From: Pleurodeles waltl
Taxonomy: Eukaryota; Chordata; Amphibia; Caudata; Salamandridae
Assembly (NCBI RefSeq): GCF_031143425.1
Contig: NC_090447.1
Coordinates: 131,583,106 to 131,647,105, forward strand
Direction of reading: 5' to 3'
DNA length: 64,000 nucleotides
The notes beneath the pieces were generated by a model, which was given only the letters and a program-made list of their open reading frames with translations, did not search any database and had not been told where the DNA came from. The translations under genes were made by a program, and so were the position numbers. Positions 12,609-23,260 of this stretch are shown here, piece by piece (positions within the stretch are counted from its first letter, which is position 1; each line of letters starts with the position of its first letter).

Positions 12609-14200
12609 CTAACCTTTCCCAAGAGAGTCTTCATTTTCTAAGTAGAAGAACCTGGAAAGGCCATCTGCATTGGCATGGGCAGTCCCAGGTCTGTGTTCCA
12701 CTATAAAGTTGATTCCCTGTAGGGATATGGACCACCTCAACAATTTTGGATTTTCACCTTACATTTGCATTAGCCATCTGAGAGGTCTGTGGTCAGTTTG
12801 AACTACAAAGTGAGTACCAAAGAGGTATGGTCTCAGCTGCTTCAGGGACCAAACCACAGCAAAGGCCTCCCTCTCAATGGCACTCCAACACTGCTCCCTG
12901 GGGAGTAACCTCCTGCTAATGAGAGCAACAGGCTGGTCAAGGCCATCATCATTTGTTTGGGACAAAACCGCCCCTATCCCATGTTCAGAGGCATCAGTCT
13001 GCACAATGAACTGCTTGGAGTAATCTGGAGCTTTTAGAACTGGTGTTCTGCACATAGCTTGTTTCAGGGTGTGAAAGGCCTGTTGGCATTCTACAGTCCA
13101 GTTTACCTTCTTTGGCATTTTCTTGGAGGTAAGTTCTGTGAGGGTTGTCACTATGGATCCATATCCCTTCACAAACCTCCTGTAGTACCCAATCAAGCCA
13201 AGGAATGCCCTGACTTGAGTCTGGGTTTTTGGAGCTGCCCAGTCCAGAATAGTCTGGATCTTGGGCTGGAGTGGCTGAACTTGGCCTCCACCTACAAGGT
13301 GTCCCAAGTAAACCACAGTTCCCTGCCCTATCTGGCATTTGGATGCCTTGATAGAGAGGCCTGCTGTTTGCAGGGCCTTCAAAACCATCTTCAGGTGGAC
13401 CAGGTGATCCTGCCAGCTGGAGCTAAAGACAGCAATATTGTCAAGATAAGCTGCACTAAAGGAGTCCAGGCCAGCAAGGACTTGATTCACTAACCTTTGG
13501 AAGGTGGCAGGGGCATTCTTTAAACCAAAGGGCATAACAGTAAACTGATAGTGCCCATCAGGTGTGTAGAATGCTGTCTTTTCTTTTGCTCCTGGTGCCA
13601 TTTTGATTTGCCAGTACCCTGCTGTCAAGTCAAAGGTACTTAAGTATCTGGCAGCACCTAGTTTGTCAATGAATTCATCTGCCCTTGGAATGGGATGGGC
13701 ATCTGTCTTGGTGACAGAATTAAGTCCTCTGTAGTCCACACAAAACCTCATCTCTCTCTTTCCATCTTTGGTGTGAGGTTTGGGGACTAAGACCACTGGG
13801 CTAGCCCAGGGGCTGTCAGAGTGCTCAATGTCTCCCAATTCCAGCATCTTGTGGACTTTCACTTTGATGCTTTCCTTAACTTGGTCAGACTGTCTGGAAA
13901 TTTAGTTTTTGATGGGCATGCTGTCTCCTGTGTCCACATCATGGGTACACAGGTGTGTCTGTCCAGGGGTTAGGGAAAAGAGCTCAGCAAACTGTTGTAA
14001 GACCTTCCTACAGTCAGATTGTTGTTGGCCAGAGATGGTGTCTGAATAGATCACTCCATCTACTGAGCCATCTTTAAGGTCTGTGGAGAGGAGATCAGGG
14101 AGAGGTTCACTCTCAGCTTCCTGGTCCTCATCTGTTACCATCAACAGATTCACATCTGCCCTGTCATGAAAGAGCTTGAGGCAGTTCACATGGATCACCC
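12609..14200 (-). pseudogene. GMR1-like pol: reverse transcriptase and RNase H
   Basis: This is the C-terminal part of the polyprotein and copies element RNA into DNA. After a linker come WASPVVLVPKPHTKDGKREM and FCVDYRGLNSVTKTDAHPIP (RT blocks 1-2), LSTFDLTAGYWQI (first catalytic Asp), FTVMPFGLKNAPATFQRL, then the catalytic box. That box reads YLDN instead of YLDD; the Asn codon is 13,437-13,439. FLGLIGYYRRFVKGY marks the connection. RNase H follows with FIVQTDASEHGIGAVLSQ, EREAFAVVW and VVQTDHRPLRWL. In-frame TAA codons stand at 13,902-13,904 and 12,759-12,761, yet the frame continues to a natural TAG at 12,609 just before the polypurine tract. A 1-nt frameshift near 14,205 separates it from the integrase. 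No chromodomain is present. The catalytic Asp change alone predicts an inactive enzyme. Confidence 0.9.
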
Positions 14201-14204
14201 TTTT

Positions 14205-15760
14205 GGGGGGTCCTGCTAGTGCCCAGGTCTACCAGGTAGGTGACCTGACTCTTTCTTTCTAGCACTGGGTAAGGGCCACTCCATCTGTCCTGAAGTGCCC
14301 TGGGAGCCACAGGCTCCAGAACCCAGACTTTCTGCCCTGGCTGAAATTCAACCATAGCAGCCTTTTGGTCATACCACATCTTCTGGAGTTGTTGGCTGGC
14401 CTCAAGGTTTTTGCTTGCCTTTTCCATGTACTCTGCCCTCCTGGAATGTAGGCCCAGTACATAGTCCACTATATCTTGTTTAGGCTCATGAAGAGGTCTC
14501 TCCCAGCCTTCTTTTACAAGAGCTAGTGGTCCCCTTACAGGATGGCCCAACAGAAGTTCAAAGGGGGAAAACCCTACTCCCTTCTGAAGCACCTCTCTGT
14601 AGGTGAAAAGCAGACATGGCAAGAGGACATCCCATCTCCTTTTGAGTTTTTCAGGGAGCCCTGTGATCATGCCTTTCAATGTATTGTTAAATCTTTCTAC
14701 AAGACCATTGGTTTGTGGATGGTATGGTGTGGTGAATTTGTAAGTCACCCCACACTCATTCCACATATGCTTCAGGTATGCTGACATGAAGTTGGTACCC
14801 CTATCAGACACCACCTCCTTAGGAAATCCCTCTCTGGTAAAGATACCAATGAGTGCTTTAGCTACTGCAGGGGCAGTAGTGGACCTAAGGGGAATTGTTT
14901 CAGGGTACCTAGTAGCATGATCCACTACCACTAGGATATACTGGTTCCCTGAGGCTGTGGGAGGTTCAAGTGGACCCACTATGTCCACACCCACTCTTTC
15001 AAAGGGGACCCCCACCACTGGAAGTGGAATGAGGGGGGGCCTTTGGGTGTCCACCTGTCTTACCACTGGCTTGACAGGTGGCACAGGAGACACAAAACTC
15101 CTTTACTTTCTGGGACATGTTGGGCCAATAGAAATGGTTAACTAATCTTTCCCAAGTCTTGGTTTGTCCCAAATGCCCAGCAAGTGGAATATCATGAGCT
15201 AAGGTTAGAATGAACTCCCTAAACTCCTGAGGCACTACCACTCTCCTAGTGGCACCAGGTTTGGGATCTCTTGCCTCAGTGTAGAAGAGTCCATCTTCCA
15301 AATAGACTCTATGTGGTCCAATGATCTTTCCTTTGGTCTCTTCAGCAGCTTGCTGCCTAATGCCTTTAAGAGAGGGACAGGTTTCTTGCCCCTTACACAA
15401 CTGTTCCCTTGTGGGTCCCCCTGGGCCTAAGAGTTCAACCTGATAAGGTTCCAACTCCATGGGCTCAGTTCCCTCAGAGGGCAGAACTTCTTCTTGGGAA
15501 GAGAGGTTCTCTTTCTCTTGTTGTGTTGAAGCTGGTTCCCCAGTCTTCTTTCCTTTTCTCTTGGAGGGTTGGGCCCTTTTTCCAGGCTCCAACACCACTT
15601 TTTCACCCTGAGCCTTGCACTGTGCTCTTGTCTTGACACATACCAGTTCAGGGATACCCAGCATGGCTGCATGGGTTTTGAGTTCTACCTCAGCCCATGC
15701 TGAGGACTCCAGGTAATTTCTAAGCAAACAGTCTACAGGGATATTTGAGGAGACCACCAC
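14205..15760 (-). pseudogene. GMR1-like pol: integrase, located upstream of RT
   Basis: The integrase joins element DNA to the chromosome. The N-terminal zinc-binding HHCC module is visible (LAHDIPLAGHLGQTKTWERL, then FCVSCATCQ, about 15,200-15,065). The core follows with GVDIVGPL, VVSDRGTNFMS and NGLVERFNNTL; exactly 35 residues separate the second Asp from the Glu. All three catalytic residues are kept. A GPY/F-like module follows (RWSGPYPVLER, about 14,285-14,255). A 1-nt shift in a C-rich run near 15,035 splits the HHCC module from the core, and another near 14,205 splits the integrase from the RT. A third near 15,762 separates it from the protease. Lying between protease and RT, this domain gives the element its unusual gene order. 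Confidence 0.9.
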
Positions 15761-15764
15761 CTAA

Positions 15765-15966
15765 TTCAGGCCTTGACCCCTCCCCACTCTAAAGCTACCA
15801 TAGCCATGGGATGTACTTTAGTCTGATTGTCAGCGTTGGTGACTGGATAAGTTTGTCCATCCAGGTATTGACCAGGGGAAACCAGTTTCTCTGTCACCAT
15901 GGTGGCACTGGCACCTGTATCCCTCAGGCCTTCTACACTAGTCCCATTAATGAAGAGTTGTTGTCT
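15765..15966 (-). pseudogene. GMR1-like pol: aspartic protease
   Basis: The retropepsin-like protease would cut the Gag-Pol polyprotein. The active-site motif DTGAS is encoded at 15,921-15,907, followed by ATMV. Upstream the frame is continuous with gag apart from a TAA at 15,967-15,969, which could be a normal gag stop or a later nonsense codon. The frame closes at a TGA near 15,764, where a small indel shifts the reading into the integrase frame. The domain is short because the flap region is hard to recognise by eye. Confidence 0.75.
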
Positions 15967-17385
15967 TTATTTTTGCATATTAGAAGGCCAGGCAGCCAGT
16001 GTGGCTAAGTCCACCCCACCCTCAGAGACTAATGTAGCTTCAGTGTGAACCCTGATTTGCTCTGGGCACACTGCTGATCCCACCTGGAGAATGGCTATTC
16101 CAGTGTTAGCTGGAGTAGAGTTTGAAGTGGAACCTTTCTTGGGACAGGCCTTGTCTCCAGTTTGGTGTCCCTGCTGATTATAGCTACGGCACCAGGCCTT
16201 CTTGGGATCAAAGCTTTTACCCTTGTACCCAAAATTGGATTGTGAAGAGGCTTTGGACCCTCCCTCCTGAGCAGGTTTTTGGGGCCCTGTAGAAGACTCT
16301 TTACTTTTTCCCTTGGATGTCTCAACACTCTTCCCCTGGGGAGTCTTTGTGACCCCTTTCTTTTGGTTACCCCCTGTGGAAGTCTTGGTCACCCTAGTCT
16401 TGACCCAATGGTCTGCCTTCTTTCCCAATTCTTGGGGAGAAATTGGTCCTAGGTCTACCAGATGCTGATGCAGTTTATCATTGAAACAATTACTTAACAG
16501 GTATTCTTTCACAAATAAATTGTACAGCCCATCATAATCATTTACACCACTGCCATGAATCCAACCATCCAGTGTTTTAACTGAGAAGTCAACAAAATCA
16601 ACTCAGGTCTGGCTCGAGGATTTTTGAGCCCCCCTGAATCTAATCCTGTACTCCTCAGTTGAGAATCCAAAGCCCTCAATCAGGGTAGCCTTCATGAGGT
16701 CATAGGATTCTGCATCGTTTCCAGAGAGTGTGAGGAGTCTATCCCTACACTTTCCAGTGAACATTTCCCAAAGGAGAGCACCCCAGTGAGATCTGTTTAC
16801 TTTTCTGTTTGCACAAGCCCTCTCAAAAGCTGTGAACCATTTGTGGATGTCATCACCATCTTCATATTTAGTTACAATCCCTTTAGGGATTTTCAACATG
16901 TCAGGAGAATCTCTGACCCTATTTATGTTGCTGCCACCATTGATGGGACCTAAACCCATCTCTTGTCTTTCCCTTTCTATGGTTAGGAGCTGTCTCTCCA
17001 AAGCCAATTTTTTGGCCATCCTGGCTAACAGGAGGTCATCTTCATTGAGGCTGCCCTCAATGCTTGCAGAGCTGTTGGACTCTCCTGTGAGAGAGGCAAC
17101 ATCTCTGACTATCACTTGTGGAGACAGGGTTTGAGAAACCCTGGGCTCCTTATCTAGGACTGGAGGTGGGAAACCCTCCACATCACTAGCTTCTCCCTCT
17201 GTGAAGATATCATCAGAGGGGTTATTTTTAGCAAACTCTGCCAAAAGCTCTTGGAGCTGTACTTTGGTAGGGTTTGAACCAGTCTTTATCTTTTTGATTT
17301 TGCAGAGAGACCTTAACTCTGACATCCTAAGATGCAGGAAAGGGGTGAGGTTGAGTTTCATCACTATCTCTTCTGCAGCAGACAT
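15967..17385 (-). pseudogene. GMR1-like gag
   Basis: Gag is the capsid and nucleocapsid precursor. The start MSAAEEIVMKLNLTPFLHL at 17,385 is chosen because the MITE at 17,389-18,038 lies directly upstream. The longer open frame that runs into the MITE is artificial. Near the N-terminus there is a SAP-like helix pair (LRMSELRSLCKIKKIKTG). A charged Glu/Arg-rich stretch (LARMAKKLALERQLL) follows. A capsid-like segment contains GDDIHKWFTAFERAC. At the C-terminus a Lys/Ser-rich region precedes a degraded zinc knuckle around 16,195-16,140 (WCRSYNQQGHQTGDKAC), in which one Cys is replaced by Tyr. An in-frame TGA at 16,603-16,605 interrupts an otherwise open frame of about 472 codons. Confidence 0.85.
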
Positions 17386-17388
17386 TAT

Positions 17389-18038
17389 GGCCCTCATTAC
17401 AACTTTGGCGGGCGGCGGAGGCCGCCCGCCAAAGTTGCGCGTCGTGAATACCACACCGCTTTCGGAAGACCGCGGCGGGTATTCAGAGTTTTCCCCTGGG
17501 CTGGCGGGCGGCCGCCGAAAGGCCGCCCGCCAGCCCAGGGGAAAACGACCTTCCCACCATGAAGCCGGCTCGTAATCGAGCCGGCGGAGTGGGAAGGTGC
17601 GACGGGTGCTACTGCACCCGTCGCGTATTTCACTGTCTGCTATGCAGACAGTGAAATACATTTTGGGGCCCTCTTACGGGGGCCCCTGCAGTGCCCATGC
17701 CGTTGGCATGGGCACTGCAGGGGCCCCCAGGGGCCCCGCGACTCCCCCTCCCGCCATCCGGTTCCCGGCGGGAGAACCGCCAGGAACTGGATGGCGGGAG
17801 GGGGAGTCGGAATCCCCAAGCCGGCGCAGCAAGCTGCGCCGGCTTGGAGGATTCCTTGGGGGCAGCGGGAAACCGGCGGGAGACCGCCGGTTTCCCTTCT
17901 CTGACCGCGGCTAAGCCGCCGCGGTCAGAATGCCCCGCGGGGCACCGCCGGCCTGTCGGCGGTGCTCCCGCGTGCCGCGGCCCTGGCGGTTCTATACTTG
18001 TACAGCGGTTCTATACCGCCAGGGTCGTAATGAGGGCC
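17389..18038. mobile_element. Hairpin-rich Harbinger-type MITE (650 bp) upstream of gag ATG
   Basis: The ends are GGCCCTCATTACAAC and its inverse GTCGTAATGAGGGCC. The 3-bp direct duplication TAT flanks it (17,386-17,388 and 18,039-18,041), typical of PIF/Harbinger insertions. The ends resemble those of Harbinger H3. The interior has no coding capacity and is very GC-rich. It consists almost entirely of consecutive perfect or near-perfect palindromes. Examples are 23-bp arms at 17,489-17,511 and 17,523-17,545, a 16-bp-arm hairpin around 17,624-17,658 and a ~24-bp-arm hairpin around 17,680-17,735. It lies in the leader between primer-binding site and gag. Confidence 0.85.
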
Positions 18039-18287
18039 TATGTTTCTAAAAGTTGGAATACCTTTTATGAATCTAAAACTATCTCTAGAACTTAATTCAA
18101 ACTTTTACAAAACTTTTATACTCTAAAAGAAATGCTAACAGGGACTAACACAAGGCCCTAGCACGACTTTTAAAAATTTAGAAAAATAGCTCAAATTTCA
18201 AAAATCAGTTTCTACTGACAATTTTTGGAATTTAGTTGTGTGATCAATTATTGGCTGAGTAGTCCAGCAAATGCAAAGTCTTGTACC

Positions 18288-18305
18288 CCACCGCTGATCC
18301 ACCAA
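18288..18305 (-). other. Candidate primer-binding site of the GMR1-like element
   Basis: On the element strand the sequence right after the 5' LTR is TTGGTGGATCAGCGGTGG. A TGG directly after the LTR is where a tRNA 3' CCA end would pair. The particular tRNA was not identified. Confidence 0.4.
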
Positions 18306-18344
18306 TGTAGGAAGTTGGGGCCAGATGTAGCAAAAATAAAAATT

Positions 18345-18545
18345 GCGACTCGCATTTTGCGAGTTGATGCGACTCGCAAAATGCGAGTCGCAAATTGGAA
18401 TGTCAGAAACAAAAGCGATCCGATTTTGCGACTCGCAGCCGGACTCGCAACGCTGTGTGCGAGTCCGCAGTTTGCGAGGTCGCTGTTTGCGAGTGTGCAA
18501 AAAACGAACTCGCAATTAGCGAGTGGGTGTCGCAAATTGCGAATA
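18345..18545. repeat. H1 subterminal GCGACTCGC repeat cluster, left
   Basis: About 200 bp in which TTGCGAGT/ACTCGCAA words recur on both strands at short spacing, forming overlapping inverted repeats. The matching cluster on the other side of H1 is at 20,233-20,455, and similar ones flank H2. By analogy with other Harbinger elements these may be binding sites for the Myb-like protein or transposase; that role is inferred. Confidence 0.7.
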
Positions 18546-18679
18546 CCTTCAAAATTGCTTGCAGGTGCAGCAGAACACTCCAGAAAGCATACCAGAACAC
18601 TCTGGAAACACTTCCTGGCACATGATGATGACATCACAGCCAGGAAGTTAACAAATACACCTGGGAGGAGGGCTCAACA

Positions 18680-18787
18680 GTGAGCAGTGTCTCTGCCACT
18701 GACAGTAGGGTGCTGAGGAGTGGTAGGCACAGCACCATGGACGCAGCAGGGACCAGCCAGGCTGGCAGGAGGGGCAGGAGATCATAG
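18680..18787 (+). pseudogene. C-terminal remnant of the H1 Myb-like gene
   Basis: A short plus-strand stretch encodes SATDSRVLRSG...GTSQAGRRGRRS and ends in TAG at 18,785-18,787. H2's Myb-like protein ends almost identically (SATDTRVLRSG...GTSHAGRAGRRL). The rest of the gene, including the DNA-binding domain, is deleted, and the leader sequence ending CACCTGGGAGGAGGG is joined directly to this tail. Confidence 0.7.
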
Positions 18788-18935
18788 ATAACAGCCAGGA
18801 CAGATTCATGTGGCACATGGCGTTAATGTGCCACATGACTGGTTGGCATTTTCCTGCCCATGGACAATTTCAACTTGTATATAGTTTCTTCATGACATTA
18901 ATAAAACAGTTATTTTTGTTCCACTTAACAAATGG

Positions 18936-20136
18936 TTAATAGGTGAGTATGGTGGGAGTTGACACGTACCGTCCAAAATATTGCGTTGCAATGTGGTCCC
19001 GTCTCAGTCTGCCTTGATTAGCTAGACTCCTATCCCCATGATGGTGATGTGGTTGTTCTTGCTCTTCATCATCAGGATCTGGGTCTGCAGGGGTGAGAGG
19101 TAGCCCAAGTCGGGTGGCTATGTTGTGGAGGATGGCGCATGCGACCACAATTTTGAAAGCGGTAATGGGGGTGTATTGGAGGGCGCCTCCACTGTGGTGG
19201 AGGCATCTGAATCTTGCCTTCAGCAGTCCAAAGGTGCGCTCGATCAGGTTCCTGGTCCTCTTATGCGCACTGTTGTATTGCCTCTCTGATTCAGTTCTGG
19301 GTGTTAAAAACGGAGTCATGATCCAAGGCCTGAGAGCATATGCACTGTCACCTGTTGGGCACAAAAGTACACGGTTAGGAAGTCCAGATTGTCGTGCACA
19401 GTGACCTGTGTGTATGTCTGCAAGTGTCTGTGGCTCTACCTAGGAGGTAACCGTCTCCAAATTCCCCACGTTCCAGGCGTTGATGTGTCCCACTATGCCT
19501 AAAAATTTATGAGTCATGGGTACTGCCAGGAAACTTAGCTACGATGTACGTGATGACATAATGGGCATCACAAAAAACCTGTATGTTGAGTGAGTGGGTA
19601 CACTTCCTGTTGCGGAAAATGTGTTCCAGATTAGCAGGGGGGCATATTTGAATGTGTGTCCCATCTACACACCCTATGACATGAGGAAAGTGGGCAATGC
19701 GGTAAAAGTCCAGCTTGGTGCTGTTAATTTCTGCCTCATTCCTTGGTAAGTATATGAAGTGAGACATGTGCGTGACTAAGGCATCTAGGAATGCCCTGAG
19801 GAACCTTGACACTGCACTTTGGGATACCCCACCTGCCACGGCAATGACCCCCTGATAGCTCCCTGAGGCCAAGAGGTGTAGTGCGCATAGTACTTGCACA
19901 TGCGTAGGGATGGCGCAGCCACGCAGAGTCTTGTGTTCTAGCTGTGGTTTCAGTAATTCTATTAATTCTAGAATGGCTGCGCTGCTAAGGCGGTATTTGT
20001 CATAGATCTCCTCTTCAGTTTGCTGAAAAAGAGTCTGCCTGGTTCTATATATCTTCTCCTGTCTGTGGCCCCTCCTCCTCCTCTGCTGGGCTGCGTAGAC
20101 TCTCCTCCTCACTGCTATCAGGTATACCTCCGCCAT
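18936..20136 (-). pseudogene. HARBI1-like transposase of H1, two exons
   Basis: This is a DDE nuclease of PIF/Harbinger elements. It begins MAEVYLIAVRRRVYAAQQRR at 20,136. An Arg/Gln-rich N-terminus is followed by a helix-turn-helix region (LQVLCALHLLASGSYQGVIA-like, ending SQSAVSRFLRAF), VIGCVDGTHIQI (first Asp), FPGSTHDS (second Asp), then after the intron GDSAYALRPW and NLIERTFGLLKARFRC (Glu). An 88-bp intron, 19,352-19,439 (GTAGAG...CAACAG), joins in frame. A TAA at 19,507-19,509 directly after HDS replaces the Tyr seen in H2 and is the main lesion. The C-terminus is acidic then His-rich (EEQEQPHHHHGD) and ends at 18,936. The catalytic triad is intact. Confidence 0.9.
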
Positions 20137-20232
20137 CTTGAGTAACCCAGATGCCTTCTGGGTCCCCTTTTATACTTTGGTAATGGTTACCACCTGCTCT
20201 GAGTTAGTGGTAAATGGGACATGCAAACTGGG

Positions 20233-20455
20233 CTTTTTGCGACTAGTCGCAATTTGCGAGTTGCTATTGCATATGGGTTGCGACTCGCAAATTGCGACTT
20301 GCAATTTGCGGGTCGCAAAATGGGGTCGCACCGGATGCGACTCGCAAACGGGTCCCATCGCTTTTTGCGAGTCGGAAATGGGCTTTTTGCATCCCATTTC
20401 CGATTTTGCACTGTCGCAAATTGCGAATCGGCCCGTTTGCGAGTCGCAATCGTTT
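20233..20455. repeat. H1 subterminal GCGACTCGC repeat cluster, right
   Basis: This is the partner of the cluster at 18,345-18,545: many copies of GCGACTCGCAAA, GCGAGTCG and GCAAATTGCGA in both orientations. It lies between the transposase start and the terminal inverted repeat, so it probably also covers the transposase promoter. Confidence 0.7.
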
Positions 20456-21437
20456 GCTACATCTGGCCCTTGGCTCTGTATGTACTATTTAAAAGTAAGA
20501 AATAGCATGCACAGAGCCCAGGGGTTACACTTAGAGGTAAGATAGTAGCAAAAAGAGATAATTCTAATGCTTTATTTTGTGGTAGTGTGGTCGAGGAGTA
20601 GGCTTATCAGAGGGTAGTGTTAAGCATTTGTTGTACACACACAGGCAATAAATGAGGAACACACATTCAATGACAATTCCAGGCCAATAGGTTTTTGTAT
20701 AGAAAAATATATTTTATTAGTTTATTTTAAGAACCACAGGTTCAAGATTTACAATCAACATTTCAAATGAAAGGTACTTCACTTAGGTATCATAGGAACT
20801 TTGAATCAGCAAAATAGCATGTTCAGTTTTGGCAAAAATGGCAATATGCTATTTTAAAACTAGACAGTGCAAATTTCAACAATTCCTGGGGGAGGTAAGT
20901 ATTTGTTAGTTTTGCAGGTAAGTAAACCACCTACAGGGTTCAAAGTTGGGTCCAAGGTAGCCCACCTTTGGGTGTTCATGGCTGGCAACCCCAAAGTTAC
21001 CACACCAGCAGCTCAGGGCCGGTCAGGTGCAGAGGTCAAAGTGGTGCCCAAAACACATAGGCTTCAATGGAGAAGGGGGTGCCCCGGTTCCAGTCTGCCA
21101 GCAGGTAGGTACCCGTGTCTTCGGAGGGCAGACCAGGGGTGTTTTGTGAGGCACCGGGGGGGACACAAGTCAGCACAAAAAGTACACCCTCAGCGGCACG
21201 GGGGCGGCCGGGTGCAGAGTGCAAACAGGCGTCGGGTTTGCAATGGAGTTCAAAGGGAGACCCAGGGGTCTCTTCAGCGAAGCAGGCAGGCAAGGGTGGG
21301 GGCTCCTCGGGGTAGCCACCACCTGGGCAAGGGAGAGGGCAACCTGGGGGTTGCTTCTGCACTGGAGGTCGGATCCTTCAGGTCCTGGGGGCTACGGGTG
21401 CAGTGTCTTTACCAGGCATCGGGTTCTTAGAAACAGG

Positions 21438-22025
21438 CAGTCGCGGTCAGGGGGAGCCTCTGGATTCCCTCTGCAGGCGTTTCTGGGGGGGCTCAACTCT
21501 GGCTACTCACAAGGTCGCAGTCGCCTGGGAGTCCTCCCTGTAGCGTTGTTTCTCCGCAGGTCGAGCCGGGGGCGTTGGATGCAGAGTGCAAAGTCTCACG
21601 CTTCCGGCGGAAAACGTATGGTCTTTAAAAGTTGCTTCTTTGTTGCAAAGATGTTTCTTCTTTGGAGCAGAGCCGCTGTCCTCGGGAGTTCTTGGTCCTT
21701 TTAGATGCAGGGTAGTCCTCTGAGGCTTCAGAGGTCGCTGGACCCTGTGGAACGCATCGCTGTTGCCGGTTTTCTTGAAGTGGGGAGACAGGCCGGTAGA
21801 GCTGGCCAGTCGCGGTCAGGGGGAGCCTCTGGATTCCCTCTGCAGGCGTCGCTGTGGGGGCTCAGGGGGGTCAACTCTGGCTACTCACGGGCTCGCAGTC
21901 GCCGGGGAGTCCACCCTGTAATGTTGTTTCTCCACAAGTCGAGCCGGGGGCATCGGGTGCAGAGTGCAAAGTCTCACGCTTCCGGCGGGAAACGTGTTGT
22001 CTTTAAAAGTTGCTTCTTTGTTGCC
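21438..22025. repeat. Partial tandem duplication inside the 5' LTR (period ~369 bp)
   Basis: The block starting CAGTCGCGGTCAGGGGGAGC at 21,438 recurs at 21,807 and continues for about 220 bp to the inverted LTR terminus. The 3' LTR has only one such block, near 10,870-11,080. The two copies have diverged slightly. Confidence 0.75.
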
Positions 22026-22215
22026 TATTGCCTGTGTGTGTACAACAAATGCTTAACACTACCCTCTGATAAGCCTACTGCTCGACCACACTACCACAAA
22101 ATAGAGCATTAGAATTATCTCTTTTTGCCACTATCCTACCTCTAAGGTTAACCCTTGGACTCTGTGCATGCTATTTCTTACTTTGAAATAGTACATACAG
22201 AGCCAACTTCCTACA
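22026..22215. repeat. Inverted copy of an LTR terminus inside the 5' LTR
   Basis: These ~190 bp are the reverse complement of the first ~190 bp of the LTR as read on the plus strand: they run from TATTGCCTGTGTG to AACTTCCTACA. The copy lies between the duplicated block and the resumed LTR sequence CACCTCAGCTCAGG. It has no coding content. Confidence 0.85.
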
Positions 22216-23260
22216 TCACCTCAGCTCAGGACACCTTAGGGGCTGTCCTGACTGGCCAGTGACGACTCCTTGTTTTTCTCATGATCTCCTCCAGTCTTGC
22301 CGCCAAAAGTGGGGCCGTGGCCAGAGGGGGCGGGAATCTCCACTAGCTGGAGTGCCCTGGGGCACTGTAACAAAGGGGGTGAGCCTTTGAGGCTCACCAG
22401 CAGGTGTTGCAGTTCCTGCAGGGGGAGGTGAGAAGCACCTCCACCCAGTACAGGCTTTGTTACTAGCCACAGAGTGACAAAGGCACTCTTCCCATGTGGC
22501 CAGCAACATGTCTGGTGTGTGGCAGGCTGGCAAAACTAGTCAGCCCACACTGGAAGTCGGGTATGTTTTCAGGGGGCATCTCTAAGATGCCCTCTGGGGT
22601 GTATTTTACAATAAAATGTACACTGGCATCAGTGTGCATTTATTGTGCTGAGAAGTTTGATACCAAGCTTCCCAGTTTTCAGTGTAGCCGTTATGGTGCT
22701 GTGGAGTCCGTGTATGACAGACTCCCAGACCATATACTCTTATGGCTACCCTGCACTTACAATGTCTAAGGTTTTGCTTAGACACTGTAGGGGCATAGTG
22801 CTCATTCACCTATGCCCTCACCTATGGTATAGTGCACCCTGCCTTAGGGCTGAAAGGCGTGCTAGAGGGGTGATTTATCTATGCCATAGGCAGTGTGAGG
22901 TTGGCATGGCACCCTGAGGGGAGTGCCATGTCGACTTAGTCATTTTCTCCCCACCTGCACACACAAGCTGACAAGCAGTGTGTCTGTGCTGAATGAGGGG
23001 TCTCCAGGGTGGCATAAGACATGCTGCAGCCCTTAGAGACCTTCCCTGGCCTCAGGGCCCTTGGTACCAGGGGTACCAGTTACAAGGGACTTACCTGGAT
23101 GCCAGGGTGTGCCAATTGTGGAAACAAAGGTACAGTTTTAGGGAAAGAACACTGGTGCTGGGGCCTGGTTAGCAGACCTCACCACACTTTCAAATCATAA
23201 CTTGGCATCAGCAAAGGCAAAAACTCAGGGGGTAACCATGCCAAGGGGGCATTTCCCTAC

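Larger units (their letters stand above)
18318..20469 (-). mobile_element. PIF/Harbinger transposon H1 (2,152 bp), inside the LTR
   Basis: Ends GGGCCAGATGTAGCAAA and its inverse flank the element. A TTG target duplication is exact (18,315-18,317 and 20,470-20,472): removing H1 plus one TTG restores the LTR sequence seen at 9,909-9,926. H1 contains a HARBI1-type transposase on the minus strand. Only the C-terminal end of the Myb-like gene remains on the plus strand. Relative to H2 it has lost most of the Myb-like gene by one internal deletion between about 18,670 and 18,680. Both subterminal regions are packed with GACTCGCAAA-type repeats. Confidence 0.92.

Noticed and set aside
17394..17661. 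N-terminal extension of gag through the MITE (open frame to 17,661)
   Set aside because: The extension is MITE sequence between 3-bp duplications; the gag frame only happens to remain open through it.
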